Shown: positions 1 to 8,928 of the stretch, one piece after another
How the letters are laid out: every line of letters starts with the position of its first letter
Numbering within the stretch: the first letter of the stretch is position 1
DNA from: Thermodesulfovibrionia bacterium
GTDB taxonomy: Bacteria > Nitrospirota > Thermodesulfovibrionia > UBA6902
Length of the DNA: 47,366 nucleotides
Reading direction: 5' to 3'
NCBI GenBank assembly: GCA_947259645.1
Contig: CAMYND010000014.1
Location: 1-47,366 of the forward strand
Notes under the pieces: model-generated
Told to the model about the DNA's origin: nothing
The model's input: only the letters and a program-made list of their open reading frames with translations
The model's database searches: none
Position numbers and translations under genes: made by a program

Positions 1-561
1 TCAGGCAGGAGTGTGAAACTTGTTTTGAGCCTGTAAGACTCCCTTGTTCAGGATTACGGAAACCGCATCGGCTGCTATTTCAACCGCCTCATCTATGATT
101 ATTCTTTCCTGTTTGTTGAATTTCCTGAGGACATATCGTTCTGCGGGGCCTCTTTGAGGTCGGCCAATACCGATCTTTAATCTGATGAAATCTTTTGAAT
201 TTAATGAATCAATGATCGACTGAATTCCATTATGACCGCCAGATGAGCCGCTTTTTCTTATTCTGAGGACTCCCGGTTCAAGGTCAAGGTCATCGTGGAT
301 AACCAGCACATTCTCTATATCGTCATTTTTCCAGAGCACGTTACGCACTGCAATGCCGCTTCTGTTCATGAAGGTAAGAGGTTTGAGTAGAATCGCTTTT
401 TCGTCTCCGACGCGTACCCGCCCTGAAATATAATCAGATGTCTGCTTTTTCAGCTTGACAGACAGGCTGGAGGCAAGTACATCAATGACTCTGAAACCAA
501 GATTATGCCTGGTCTCTTCATACTCATCTCCGGGATTCCCAAGTCCAACCACAAGCCACAT
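1..561 (-). CDS. pth: peptidyl-tRNA hydrolase
   Basis: Peptidyl-tRNA hydrolase releases tRNA from peptidyl-tRNAs that drop off the ribosome in the cytoplasm. The 186-residue product has the usual bacterial Pth length. It begins with the GLGNPG motif (Asn9), followed by TRHNLGF with the catalytic His19, FMNRSG (Asn66), HDDLDL (Asp91) and SGGHNG (Asn111), which together form the family active site. The gene is complete: its TGA stop occupies the first three bases of the window. It starts only 9 bp after the rplY stop, so it is the last gene of a prs-rplY-pth run. This arrangement is common in bacteria and links translation maintenance genes. Confidence 0.97.
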   Translation of the reverse strand: MWLVVGLGNPGDEYEETRHNLGFRVIDVLASSLSVKLKKQTSDYISGRVRVGDEKAILLKPLTFMNRSGIAVRNVLWKNDDIENVLVIHDDLDLEPGVLRIRKSGSSGGHNGIQSIIDSLNSKDFIRLKIGIGRPQRGPAERYVLRKFNKQERIIIDEAVEIAADAVSVILNKGVLQAQNKFHTPA

Positions 562-570
562 AATCGCAGC

Positions 571-1242
571 CTACTTCTTTTCGTCTTCCTTTTCCGGCTC
601 CTCTTCCTTGCCTTTACCTTTAACGAGTTCCGGCTCAGCAGCCTCTTCCTCAACTTCCTCGGTCGGAGCTTCCTCAATTACAGGGGCAGAAACAGTAAGG
701 ATAACCTCTGACGGGTCGGTCGATATAGTAACACCCTTGAGTTCCGGAAGGTCACTGACATGAAATGACTGTCCTATCTGAATGGATTCAGCGTCAATCT
801 CGATCTCTTCCGGTATCTGAGTCGGAAGGCACTCAACTTCAATTTCTCTGAGTTGATGCTGCAAAATACCGCCCATCTTGATGCCAACAGGCTGCTTAAT
901 GATTTTAAGTTTGATATTGACCAGCACCGCCTTATCCAGAGGAACCTGCATAAAGTCGACATGCAGCAGGTCTTCACTGACCGGATCCCGCTGATAATCT
1001 TTTACAAGCACAGGATACTCAGAAGTCTTTCCGCCGTCTTCATTAAGCTGTATCGTAATAAGAGCATGCTCTCCAACTCCGGAATAAATAAGTTTCGTCA
1101 TATCCTTGGTATTTATTGATACAGGAGTAGAATTACCTTCTGAATACAAGACCGCAGGGACCTGGCCTTCCCTTCTCATGCTCCGGGCATCTCCCTTGCC
1201 TCTATTGAATCTCTTCTCCGCTTTAACAAGTATTTTTTCCAT
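571..1242 (-). CDS. rplY: 50S ribosomal protein L25/general stress protein Ctc
   Basis: This is the long (CTC/TL5) form of ribosomal protein L25, which binds 5S rRNA in the large subunit. The product is 223 residues. It has an N-terminal L25 5S-binding domain (about residues 1-95, with RRxGxVPAVLYSEG), a C-terminal beta domain (about 95-185) and a strongly acidic low-complexity tail (about 190-223) rich in Glu, Lys and Pro. The start is supported by a GGAGGA Shine-Dalgarno about 8 bp upstream. It sits between prs and pth in the same direction, with 9 bp to pth. The acidic tail is a normal variable feature of this family. Confidence 0.95.
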   Translation of the reverse strand: MEKILVKAEKRFNRGKGDARSMRREGQVPAVLYSEGNSTPVSINTKDMTKLIYSGVGEHALITIQLNEDGGKTSEYPVLVKDYQRDPVSEDLLHVDFMQVPLDKAVLVNIKLKIIKQPVGIKMGGILQHQLREIEVECLPTQIPEEIEIDAESIQIGQSFHVSDLPELKGVTISTDPSEVILTVSAPVIEEAPTEEVEEEAAEPELVKGKGKEEEPEKEDEKK

Positions 1243-1297
1243 TTTTCATATCCTCCATAAATCTTCAGACGCATTCATCTCTGCGCCATTTATTATA

Positions 1298-2239
1298 TTA
1301 TTCAAAGAGCGAACTGACTGAGGTTTCCTCATGTATTCTTTTTATTGCCTCACCAAGGAGCGCCGCTACAGAAAGAACCGTGAGTTTACTGCATTTCGCC
1401 TTGTTGTCATCCATCGGAATTGTATTAGTCACAATAACGTCTTCAAGTTCTGAACTATTTATCCTCTCAAGGGCGGGCCCTGAAAGCACTGCGTGGGAGC
1501 ATGCTGCGAGAACACGCTTTGCCCCGTTTTCTTTGAGAGCAAGGGCAGCCTGAGTGATCGTGCCGGCAGTATCGATCATGTCATCAAACAATATCGCGTT
1601 TTTCCCCTCAACCTCTCCAATAACATGCATAATCTGTGATACGTTTGCCTTTTCCCTTCGTTTATCAATTATGGCCAGAGACGCATTCAGCCTTTTCGCA
1701 AAAGCCCGTGCTCGTTCAACACCCCCGGCATCAGGAGATACAATAACAAGATCATTCATGTATTCTTTCCTGACATGCTCTACCAGAACAGGAGAAGCGT
1801 ACAAGTGATCAACGGGAACATCAAAAAATCCCTGAATCTGCCCTGCATGAAGGTCAATGGTAAGCACCCTGTCTATGCCGGTTACGCTCAGCAGATCAGC
1901 AATAAGTCTTGCTGAGATCGGGACTCTCGGTTGAGATTTCCTGTCCTGCCGGGCATACCCATAATAAGGCATCACAGCAGTAATCCTGCCTGCAGATGCC
2001 CGTCTGGCAGCATCAACCATTAACAGGAGTTCCATCAGGTTGTTATTTACAGGAGTGCATGTGGACTGAACCACAAAAACATCGGAGCCTCTGATGTTCT
2101 CATTAATCTGAACTGTGATCTCTCCATCGCTGAATGTACCGACCGTTGCATCACCAACCTGAATATGCAAGAACTCTGCAATTTCAGTTGCCAAATTTTT
2201 ATTTGAATTTCCTGAAAATAACTGTATACCCTCTGGCAT
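1298..2239 (-). CDS. prs: ribose-phosphate pyrophosphokinase
   Basis: PRPP synthetase makes 5-phosphoribosyl-1-pyrophosphate from ribose-5-phosphate and ATP, feeding purine, pyrimidine, His, Trp and NAD synthesis. The 313-residue length is typical of class I enzymes. Visible motifs are [16 protein letters not shown] near the N-terminus, the [14 protein letters not shown] flexible/catalytic region, [11 protein letters not shown] and the PRPP-binding loop [10 protein letters not shown]. An AGGAGG Shine-Dalgarno precedes the ATG. It is followed by rplY 55 bp downstream. An inverted repeat GTCAAT-N7-ATTGAC lies just upstream (separate entry) and may affect transcription. Confidence 0.97.
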   Translation of the reverse strand: MPEGIQLFSGNSNKNLATEIAEFLHIQVGDATVGTFSDGEITVQINENIRGSDVFVVQSTCTPVNNNLMELLLMVDAARRASAGRITAVMPYYGYARQDRKSQPRVPISARLIADLLSVTGIDRVLTIDLHAGQIQGFFDVPVDHLYASPVLVEHVRKEYMNDLVIVSPDAGGVERARAFAKRLNASLAIIDKRREKANVSQIMHVIGEVEGKNAILFDDMIDTAGTITQAALALKENGAKRVLAACSHAVLSGPALERINSSELEDVIVTNTIPMDDNKAKCSKLTVLSVAALLGEAIKRIHEETSVSSLFE

Positions 2240-2259
2240 TATACCTCCTGTATAATTTA

Positions 2260-2278
2260 GTCAATATATACAATTGAC
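2260..2278. promoter_or_regulatory. inverted repeat upstream of prs
   Basis: A perfect inverted repeat, GTCAAT then 7 bases then ATTGAC, lies 20-39 bp upstream of the prs ATG. It sits in AT-rich DNA with TTGACT- and TATAT-like promoter elements. The position would suit an operator or a core promoter palindrome for prs. No regulator can be assigned from sequence alone. Confidence 0.3.
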
Positions 2279-2361
2279 AGATATTTCTTATTCGAACTAT
2301 TCCAGTTTGTCTCACATCTGCATGTTCAGTGCGACTGTAATGAGTCAATGGTCAACCAGCC

Positions 2362-2436
2362 TGGCTGGGGCGGGAGGATTCGAACCCCCGAATGCATGGA
2401 CCAAAACCATGTGACTTACCGCTTGTCTACGCCCCA
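2362..2436 (-). tRNA. tRNA-Gln (anticodon UUG)
   Basis: On the minus strand this 75-base segment folds as a tRNA. The acceptor stem TGGGGCG pairs with CGCCCCA, followed by discriminator G and a genomically encoded CCA. The T arm contains GGTTCGAATCC. The anticodon stem CATGG/CCATG closes a 7-base loop TTTTGGT, giving anticodon TTG and therefore Gln. It lies between ispE and prs, all on the minus strand. Confidence 0.96.
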
Positions 2437-2528
2437 AATCTAGTGAGCCGGTTAACTATCCTTGCGCTGATAATTATTTTATTTCAATTATTATCAATAA
2501 CTTACATGATGATAATTAATTCAATACA

Positions 2529-3419
2529 CTAAGTTGTCAGCGTCTCCACAACAGCTGTCCAGCAGTCCCTGAAGTGGTGCGCTGCTTTTTCAGCCTCAGG
2601 GCGCCCCCGGAACAGACCGAAAACAGTGGAGCCGCTCCCGCTCATCAAGGAAAAATCAGCACCAATACCAGTAAGTTTATCCTTAATCTCAGCTATAACA
2701 GGGAATGTACGCATGACTGAAGACTCAAGATCATTCAAGGCAACGCCCTTTAAACCACTGGGCTCCGCTTTTTCAAAGTAGCGGATAAAATGCTTAATAT
2801 TATTTACTTTTGCTGCTTTTTTTGTCAACTCGAAATCCATTATATTTTGGTCACCCTCTTGGTTGATTAACCTGCTCTCAGCCAGTTTCCCATATGCCCA
2901 TGCAGTAGAAATATCGAATGGCGGCTTGACCAGCAGAACCGTTGCTGTTTTTTCTGTGCTGCAGGGAGATAATTTCTCCCCCCTGCCGTATGCATAAGAT
3001 AGCGGACCAGAAAGAAAAAAAGGAACATCAGATCCGATACGCCCGGCAATCCGGCAGAGTTTTTCTGTTGAGAGGTTCATGGACCACAAACTGTTTAATC
3101 CAGTCAGTGCTGCAGCGGCATCACTGCTTCCCCCGCCCAGTCCGGCCCCCATGGGTATTGCCTTTCTGAGGTGGATTTCTGCGCCTTTATTAATTCCATA
3201 GGTTTCCTTTAACAGCTGTGCTGCTTTATAGACCAGGTTTGTCTCAACCGGTATGTCCACATCCGTTTCCAACGTCAGGTCCTGCGATTCCCTGATAGTC
3301 AGTTCATCGTAGAGCGACACTTTTTGAATCAGGCTCTCTATTTCATGAAACCCGTCTTCACGTCGTGCCAGAACCTTTAAAAACCAGTTTATCTTTGCCG
3401 GAGCTTTGAGGGTGAGCAT
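2529..3419 (-). CDS. ispE: 4-diphosphocytidyl-2-C-methyl-D-erythritol kinase
   Basis: IspE phosphorylates CDP-ME at the 2-OH with ATP in the MEP pathway for isoprenoid precursors. The 296-residue GHMP kinase has the N-terminal substrate region APAKINWFLKV and the glycine-rich ATP loop PMGAGLGGGSSDAAAAL (about residues 90-106). It also has GSDVPFF, and near the C-terminus the SGSGSTVFGLF motif typical of IspE. It lies upstream of tRNA-Gln and prs on the same strand, a neighbourhood seen in many bacteria. No strong Shine-Dalgarno precedes the ATG. Confidence 0.96.
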   Translation of the reverse strand: MLTLKAPAKINWFLKVLARREDGFHEIESLIQKVSLYDELTIRESQDLTLETDVDIPVETNLVYKAAQLLKETYGINKGAEIHLRKAIPMGAGLGGGSSDAAAALTGLNSLWSMNLSTEKLCRIAGRIGSDVPFFLSGPLSYAYGRGEKLSPCSTEKTATVLLVKPPFDISTAWAYGKLAESRLINQEGDQNIMDFELTKKAAKVNNIKHFIRYFEKAEPSGLKGVALNDLESSVMRTFPVIAEIKDKLTGIGADFSLMSGSGSTVFGLFRGRPEAEKAAHHFRDCWTAVVETLTT

Positions 3420-3483
3420 AGTGTTTAGATATGAGCGGAGTATTAAAATAGCTGGACAGCGTAAAAAGACTGTCTGCTCTGAG

Positions 3484-5073
3484 TTACTTCTCGAGATCTT
3501 TTATTTTCTGTTCAACCCTCTCCTTGAGACCTTTTTCTTTTTCATGGTACTGAAGGGATTTTTTCCATGATTCTCTGGCTGCCCTGCTGTTGTTTAATTT
3601 AATATAAACATCGCCAAGATGCTCTAAAACCAGAGGGTCTTCATTTTCCATCTCAGAAGCCTTTTGTATTTCCCTGAGTGCATCATGATACATGCCTTTT
3701 TTGTAGTATACCCATCCAAGGCTATCACGAATGTATCCTCTTTCAGGTTCGAGATCAACCGCCTTTAATATTAATTCAAGCGCCTCGTCAAGGTTTATCC
3801 CCCTGTCTGCATAAGAATACCCAAGGTAATTGAGGGCCTCTACATGCTCCGGATTAACTTCTATGGCATCCTTGAGGTAGGCAAACATTTCATCAATTCT
3901 TTCCGTCTTTTCGTAGACTACTGCAAGGTTAAAGAGTATCTGATCGTTTTCAGGATCAAGGGCAAGGGCTTTCTTTAAGGTTTTTTCAGCCCCTTCATAA
4001 TCTTTCATTTCCATATAAAGCTGGCCAAACGACAGGTAAATATCAGGATTGTCAGGCCGCAGCTCCACAAGTTTCTCGAACTGCTCTATGGACTCGTCAT
4101 ATTTTTTCAAAACAGCAAGTACTCTGCCGAGCAGGTGCACCGCGCTCACATTCTCAGGTTCATGTGAAATGATCTTTCGGAGCTCTTCTTCCGCCTTCTC
4201 AAATTGCTGATTGTCCGCGTATGTTGTAGCAAGCATCCCGATAATCTTGAGGTTGTCCGGCTCCATCTCAGATATTTCTGAAAGCTGTTCAATGACATTC
4301 TCAATCTTTCCCTCCCTGAAGTACAGGGAAGCCAGTCTTTTTCTGATTTCCGTATTATGGCTGTTCAGTTCAATTGCGCGTTCATGGCTGGAAATCGCTT
4401 TTTCATACTCATTAACAGACTCGTAGGCAAGGCCGAGCATGTAGTTCACGTCCCACAATGCGGGATTCATTCCATGCGTTGCCTCAAGCTGTTCAATTGC
4501 TTTATCAAATTGCCTGTCTTCAAGGTATATTTTCCCCAGATAATAACGCGCTGTTGTGTCATACGGCTCCATCTCAATCACTTTTTCTAATGTATCAATG
4601 GCTTGATCAGTCTTATTATCAAGCCTGGAAAGATACGCGAGGTGCATGTGATTCTGTGTCTGCCGGGGATCTAACTGAATCAGTTTTTCGTATATGCCAA
4701 TAGCTTTTGCGTATTCTTTTTGACTGCTATAGAGCTTCGCCAGTATAGACAGGGCAGGTTCATATTCCGGAGATTGTTCCAACAGCTTTTCAAGAGTCGT
4801 AATCGAGTCTTCTGTTCTTTCCAGGCCCAGGTAGACCTGAGCGATTTCTGTCTTGAGGTATTCCGAATCCGGGTCCTCATCCAGGGCAAGCTGCAAATGC
4901 GTTAAGGCTGACTCCCAATCATGTTCTGCAATAGCCTGACTCGCAATAATATAGTGGTAGTCAGCTGTTTGAGTCGGTCCAGAGCTCTGACGAACTTCCT
5001 GCATTGTTCCGGCACATGAACTTAAAAATATAATTGCAAAGAGAACGCTCGATATTTTGATCCATAATATCAT
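3484..5073 (-). CDS. TPR-repeat lipoprotein
   Basis: This is a 529-residue predicted lipoprotein. The N-terminal hydrophobic segment ends in a lipobox LSSC (Cys20), so the mature protein is probably anchored to a membrane on the periplasmic side. The rest consists of about a dozen tandem 34-residue TPR units from about residue 35 to the end, with repeated patterns such as LGxxYxxxxxYxxAIxxFEKAIELxPxN. TPR lipoproteins of this type act as scaffolds in envelope assembly or secretion, but the partner is not evident here. It lies 64 bp upstream of ispE on the same strand. No Shine-Dalgarno is visible. A promoter placed for a leaderless transcript precedes it (separate entry). Confidence 0.85.
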   Translation of the reverse strand: MILWIKISSVLFAIIFLSSCAGTMQEVRQSSGPTQTADYHYIIASQAIAEHDWESALTHLQLALDEDPDSEYLKTEIAQVYLGLERTEDSITTLEKLLEQSPEYEPALSILAKLYSSQKEYAKAIGIYEKLIQLDPRQTQNHMHLAYLSRLDNKTDQAIDTLEKVIEMEPYDTTARYYLGKIYLEDRQFDKAIEQLEATHGMNPALWDVNYMLGLAYESVNEYEKAISSHERAIELNSHNTEIRKRLASLYFREGKIENVIEQLSEISEMEPDNLKIIGMLATTYADNQQFEKAEEELRKIISHEPENVSAVHLLGRVLAVLKKYDESIEQFEKLVELRPDNPDIYLSFGQLYMEMKDYEGAEKTLKKALALDPENDQILFNLAVVYEKTERIDEMFAYLKDAIEVNPEHVEALNYLGYSYADRGINLDEALELILKAVDLEPERGYIRDSLGWVYYKKGMYHDALREIQKASEMENEDPLVLEHLGDVYIKLNNSRAARESWKKSLQYHEKEKGLKERVEQKIKDLEK

Positions 5074-5079
5074 CAGATT

Positions 5080-5108
5080 ATTATGTCATAATGGCTAATT
5101 ATTGACAA
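5080..5108 (-). promoter_or_regulatory. sigma70-type promoter, leaderless geometry, for the TPR lipoprotein
   Basis: On the minus strand TTGTCA (5108-5103), a 17-bp spacer and CATAAT (5085-5080) form a good -35/-10 pair. Only 6 bases (AATCTG) separate the -10 from the ATG at 5073. The expected transcription start therefore falls on or beside the start codon, and there is no Shine-Dalgarno. This suggests a leaderless mRNA. Confidence 0.6.
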
Positions 5109-5232
5109 TCATGAGCTGTGCTGAGAACGATTAGAGAAAATTACATAAATCAGGCGTTTCATAATGTACCGTTGTAATAGGTAAATCGAGAGCCTGTGCT
5201 CTTTGGGCATATATAGAGAACCAGTGGAAGCC

Positions 5233-5280
5233 ATCAGTTGTACTGATAGTTGCTAAATTTAAATCTTACATGCTAAATTT
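5233..5280. promoter_or_regulatory. palindrome and direct repeat upstream of rfaE1
   Basis: The 227-bp divergent region between the TPR lipoprotein and rfaE1 holds a perfect hairpin ATCAGT-TGT-ACTGAT at 5233-5247. It also holds two copies of TGCTAAATTT at 5251-5260 and 5271-5280, 20 bp apart. A GATAAT -10-like hexamer at 5285-5290 lies 10 bases before the rfaE1 ATG. The 20-bp period places both copies on the same DNA face, which would suit an operator. Function is inferred from position only. Confidence 0.3.
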
Positions 5281-5300
5281 ATTGGATAATTTGATCTAGC

Positions 5301-6284
5301 ATGAAAGAACTTTTCAAAAAATTCAGCAACACCGGGATACTTATAATCGGCGACCTCATGGTGGACCAGTACATCTGGGGAAAGGTTAAAAGGATTTCCC
5401 CGGAGGCCCCGGTACCGGTTGTCGAAGTTACCTCTGAAAATCTTCAGCTTGGCGGCGCTGCCAATGTCGCGAATAATGTTGTTGCGCTTGGAGGCAAGGT
5501 TTTCATCGCCGGGACCATCGGTCAGGACGATCTTGGAAAGTTGCTCATGAACAAATTTACGGAAAAAGGCTTTAATACCGACGGCATCGTCATTGACGGC
5601 GAGAGGCCCACGACGGTTAAGACCAGAGTCATTGCTCATAGCCAGCAGGTTGTCCGTTTTGACAAGGAAGTTAAATCCGACATCAGCAATTCAACGCTGT
5701 CCCTGATTCTTGAATACGTAACGTCATGCCTGCCGAAAATTAAGGGGATCATTATCTCGGACTACTGTAAGGGGTTGATTACGAAAAAACTCGTAAAGAA
5801 AATCAGAGAGGTCGCAGGCCCCGGGAAGTTCATTACCGTTGACCCGAAGATGGGCCATTTTGACTATTACAAAGGAGTCGATCTTATTACGCCCAATGTG
5901 AACGAGGCAACCTTCGGCTCCGGAATTGATATAATAAATGAAGAAACCTTAATTGCAGCGGGGAAAGCTCTCATGAAAAAACTTCAGTGCAAAGCGGTCA
6001 TTATCACTCGGGGCGATGAAGGAATGAGCCTCTTTGAGAAAAATGGCAAAATTACCCACATCCCTACCTGCGCCCGTGAAGTATACGATGTAACAGGAGC
6101 GGGTGACACCGTTATAGGCACATTAACACTCAGTCACGCTGCAGGTGCCAGGCTGACTGATGCCGCGATAATCGCCAATCATGCGGCCGGCATAGTTGTC
6201 GGTGATGTTGGAACTTCAGTGGCCTCGCAGAGAGGCATTTTAAAAAGCATGAAAACATGTAAACTTGAAATCATTAAATCTTAG
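5301..6284 (+). CDS. rfaE1: D-glycero-beta-D-manno-heptose-7-phosphate kinase
   Basis: This is a PfkB/ribokinase-fold sugar kinase that phosphorylates heptose-7-phosphate at C1 for the ADP-heptose of the LPS inner core. Its 327 residues match the kinase half of HldE without the nucleotidyltransferase half. Motifs include GDLMVDQYIWG and RISPEAPVPVV near the N-terminus (typical of RfaE1), the glycine-rich GGAANVANNVVALGG, and the C-terminal DVTGAGDT with the catalytic Asp. The ATG is not preceded by a strong Shine-Dalgarno. An aminotransferase follows 13 bp downstream. The separate adenylyltransferase (rfaE2) is not in the window. Confidence 0.92.
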   Translation: MKELFKKFSNTGILIIGDLMVDQYIWGKVKRISPEAPVPVVEVTSENLQLGGAANVANNVVALGGKVFIAGTIGQDDLGKLLMNKFTEKGFNTDGIVIDGERPTTVKTRVIAHSQQVVRFDKEVKSDISNSTLSLILEYVTSCLPKIKGIIISDYCKGLITKKLVKKIREVAGPGKFITVDPKMGHFDYYKGVDLITPNVNEATFGSGIDIINEETLIAAGKALMKKLQCKAVIITRGDEGMSLFEKNGKITHIPTCAREVYDVTGAGDTVIGTLTLSHAAGARLTDAAIIANHAAGIVVGDVGTSVASQRGILKSMKTCKLEIIKS

Positions 6285-6297
6285 GCAGGTAAAAAAA

Positions 6298-7491
6298 ATG
6301 AGACTAGCAGAAAGAACAAAATCAATTAAGCCGTCACCAACACTTTCAATGAATGCCAAGGCAACAGCCCTTAAGGCTGCTGGCGAGGACATCACAAATT
6401 TTGGCGTGGGAGAGCCTGACTTTGATACGCCGGAAAATATCAAGGAGGCCGCTATTCGCGCCCTCAGGGAAGGCTTTACCAAGTATACCGCTGTCGGAGG
6501 AATTGACGAATTAAAGACCGCGATTATCGAGAAGTTTAAAAATGATAATGACCTCAGTTATGAAAAAGCTGAGATCCTTGTATCCTGCGGAGCAAAACAC
6601 AGCCTGTACAACATTGCCGAGGCACTGTTCGGCCCTGGAGACGAAATCATAATTCCGGCCCCCTATTGGGTAACCTATCCTGACCAGGTTCTTCTTAATG
6701 ACGCAAAGCCGGTGATTGTAACTACCGATGAAAGCAACTCCTTCCAGTTAACGCCGGAACTCCTCAAGGAAAAGCTGTCGAGTAAAACAAAGGCCCTTAT
6801 CCTGAACAGCCCCTCTAACCCGACAGGGCTTGCTTATGACCGAAATACACTCGAGATGATTGCTCAGATGGCTGTTGAGCATGACTTTTATGTTATCTCT
6901 GATGAAATTTATGAAAAACTCGTCTATGACGGATTCAAACATGTCAGTATCGCTTCTTTTGGTGAGGAAATCAAAGAGAGAACAGTAGTGGTGAATGGCC
7001 TCTCAAAATCACATTCCATGACAGGCTGGCGTCTCGGTTTTACTGCCGGCCCAAAAGATATTACCAAGGCCATGACCAACATTCAGAGCCAGTCCACCTC
7101 AAATGCCACATCTATAGTTCAAAAAGCCGCGGTAGAAGCCCTGACAGGACCCCAGGACTTTTTACCTGAAATGATGTCCGAGTTTGACAAGAGAAGAAAA
7201 TACATGATCCAGCGACTCAATACTATGGATGGAGTCTCATGCAAGATGCCTGTCGGCGCTTTTTACGCCTTTCCGAACATGTCGGCCCACTATGGTAAAA
7301 AGCATGGCGATAGAGCAATAAACAACTCTCTTGAGCTGTCAACATATTTCCTTGAGCATGCGAAGGTAGCGACTGTTCCCGGATCCGCTTTTGGAGATGA
7401 CAAATTTATCAGGCTTTCATATGCCACATCAATGGACAATATCCAGAAGGGGCTTGATAAAATCGAAAAAGCACTGGCGGATCTGACATAA
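6298..7491 (+). CDS. aspC: pyridoxal phosphate-dependent aspartate-type aminotransferase
   Basis: This is a class I/II aminotransferase, subgroup I-gamma, probably aspartate:2-oxoglutarate transaminase, of 397 residues. The sequence shows NFGVGEPDFDTP, APYWVTYPD, NSPSNPTG, the VISDEIYE segment, the PLP lysine in NGLSKSHSMTGWRLGF and a C-terminal RLSYATS with the substrate-binding Arg. I chose the ATG at 6298 (MRLAERTKS), which matches the family N-terminus and follows AGGCAGG by about 8 bases. An in-frame ATG at 6265 would overlap rfaE1. Substrate range (Asp, or also prephenate) cannot be read from sequence. Confidence 0.93.
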   Translation: MRLAERTKSIKPSPTLSMNAKATALKAAGEDITNFGVGEPDFDTPENIKEAAIRALREGFTKYTAVGGIDELKTAIIEKFKNDNDLSYEKAEILVSCGAKHSLYNIAEALFGPGDEIIIPAPYWVTYPDQVLLNDAKPVIVTTDESNSFQLTPELLKEKLSSKTKALILNSPSNPTGLAYDRNTLEMIAQMAVEHDFYVISDEIYEKLVYDGFKHVSIASFGEEIKERTVVVNGLSKSHSMTGWRLGFTAGPKDITKAMTNIQSQSTSNATSIVQKAAVEALTGPQDFLPEMMSEFDKRRKYMIQRLNTMDGVSCKMPVGAFYAFPNMSAHYGKKHGDRAINNSLELSTYFLEHAKVATVPGSAFGDDKFIRLSYATSMDNIQKGLDKIEKALADLT

Positions 7492-7696
7492 TTTAACTGA
7501 TCAGACCCGGTCACAGCTGACTGTCAATCCATATGCACAGTATCTGTCCTGTTGAACAGATTTTCTGTGGCAGAAGCAGGTCAAATGAATATTTTCGTGA
7601 TCGCCTTTGCTTTTCATTAGGTTATTGACTTATAGCAAAAAAATAGATTATCAGGTATCATAAAAATCTATAAATCAGGTAAAAGAGGTTCGGTAC

Positions 7697-8152
7697 GTGG
7701 TCAAGCAAATGAAGATAGAAGGCCTGCTTTTTGATCCCAGAAGCAACATGTATATTCTGCTTCTCAAGGAGATCAAAGGTAACAACACGCTCCCCATCTG
7801 GATAGGCAAACCCGAAGCGGATTCCATAGCCCTCGCGCTTGGTAAAATAGTCACTCCCCGTCCACTGACCCATGATCTGATTAAAAATGTCGTTGACGGT
7901 ATTAAAATGAAGGTGACAAAGGTTGTAATTACCGAAATTGTTGACAACACGTATTATGCCGGCATATACATAGACAAGGGAGATGGCAACGAGATCCCCA
8001 TTGACTCCAGACCCAGTGATGCCATAGCTGTAGCTATACGAATAAGTGCGCCTATCTTTGTTGACGAAAGTGTTATAGAACACAAAAATAATGACGAACT
8101 CGAAGACTGGCTGAAGAAATTAAAGCCTGAAGACTTCGGGAATATCATGTAA
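7697..8152 (+). CDS. bifunctional nuclease (DUF151) family protein
   Basis: A 151-residue protein of the BFN/DUF151 family, whose characterised members have DNase/RNase activity; the cellular role in most bacteria is unknown. The family signature is clear: LLLKEIKGNNTLPIWIGKPEADSIA, PRPLTHDL, and IDSRPSDAIAVAIRISAPIFVDESV, followed by an acidic C-terminal region. The start is taken as GTG at 7697, which follows GAGG by 8 bases. The next candidate is ATG at 7709. recO starts 16 bp after its stop on the same strand. Confidence 0.9.
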   Translation: MVKQMKIEGLLFDPRSNMYILLLKEIKGNNTLPIWIGKPEADSIALALGKIVTPRPLTHDLIKNVVDGIKMKVTKVVITEIVDNTYYAGIYIDKGDGNEIPIDSRPSDAIAVAIRISAPIFVDESVIEHKNNDELEDWLKKLKPEDFGNIM

Positions 8153-8168
8153 CTCCGGACAACTTCAA

Positions 8169-8927
8169 TTGCTGATCAGAACTGAGGGGATAGTCCTTAA
8201 AACAACCAAGTACGGAGAAGCCGACCTCATTGTCACCTACCTGACCCCTGACAAAGGAATCACCAGGGGTTTCGCCAAAAGTCCGAGAAAGACCAAAAGC
8301 AGATTCGGAAGCAGCCTGGAGCCGCTGACTCATGCAAAAGTATCACTCATGGGCAAAGAACAGTCAATGCCCACAATAACCCAGTCTGACATCATTAATT
8401 CTTTCCATGATATTCGAGAAAGTTACCGGGATTTTGTGAATGTCTCAAAGCTGGTGGAGATAATGGTTTCTCTTATTCCGGCACATTTACCGCAGCGAAA
8501 GATGTTTTCTTATTTTCTCAGTATTCTGCAGTTTATCCAGTCAATGAATGAGGAGGCTAAAGATGCTCTTCATCTTATAAGCCAGATTCGCTTATTGGCA
8601 ATAATTGGTTACGCTCCGAAATTGAACGGCTGCGGAAGGTGCGGAGCAGAGTCGCTTGATTTCTACCCGGACTCCGGCACAACGCTCTGCCGGAAATGTG
8701 CTTTGCAGCCCGGGCATGAGAGCAAACCCTTTATCAGAGTCAATAACAAGGTGGTCCATTTTTATGCCCACAGCATAGAATGGCCCATAGCTATTTCAAA
8801 CCGGCTGAAACCACATACAGATACGATCTCTGAACTCACTGCAATTCTTGACCACCACCTGAATTATCTGCTCTCCAAAAAGCTCCATTCATCAAAGTTT
8901 CTGACCGGAGCCCATCAAGCAAAATAA
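8169..8927 (+). CDS. recO: DNA repair protein RecO
   Basis: RecO works in the RecFOR pathway, helping to load RecA onto SSB-coated gaps. The 252-residue product has the N-terminal OB-fold beginning RTEGIVLKTTKYGEADLIVTYLT and the helical C-terminal domain. A four-cysteine zinc site is visible as CGRCGAE followed by CRKCA near residues 155-180. The start appears to be TTG at 8169, because the conserved N-terminus begins immediately. The Shine-Dalgarno is weak. It ends convergently with the DUF4139 gene, separated by a hairpin. Confidence 0.92.
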   Translation: MLIRTEGIVLKTTKYGEADLIVTYLTPDKGITRGFAKSPRKTKSRFGSSLEPLTHAKVSLMGKEQSMPTITQSDIINSFHDIRESYRDFVNVSKLVEIMVSLIPAHLPQRKMFSYFLSILQFIQSMNEEAKDALHLISQIRLLAIIGYAPKLNGCGRCGAESLDFYPDSGTTLCRKCALQPGHESKPFIRVNNKVVHFYAHSIEWPIAISNRLKPHTDTISELTAILDHHLNYLLSKKLHSSKFLTGAHQAK

Positions 8928-8928
8928 G

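Noticed and set aside
450-677. Basic Arg/Lys-rich minus-strand frame across pth and rplY
   Set aside because: A shadow of the rplY acidic tail in another frame, with low-complexity composition.
2356-2368. Small palindrome CCAGCC-T-GGCTGG at the 3' end of tRNA-Gln
   Set aside because: Explained by the tRNA 3' CCA/acceptor sequence meeting the adjacent bases by chance; too short for a terminator.
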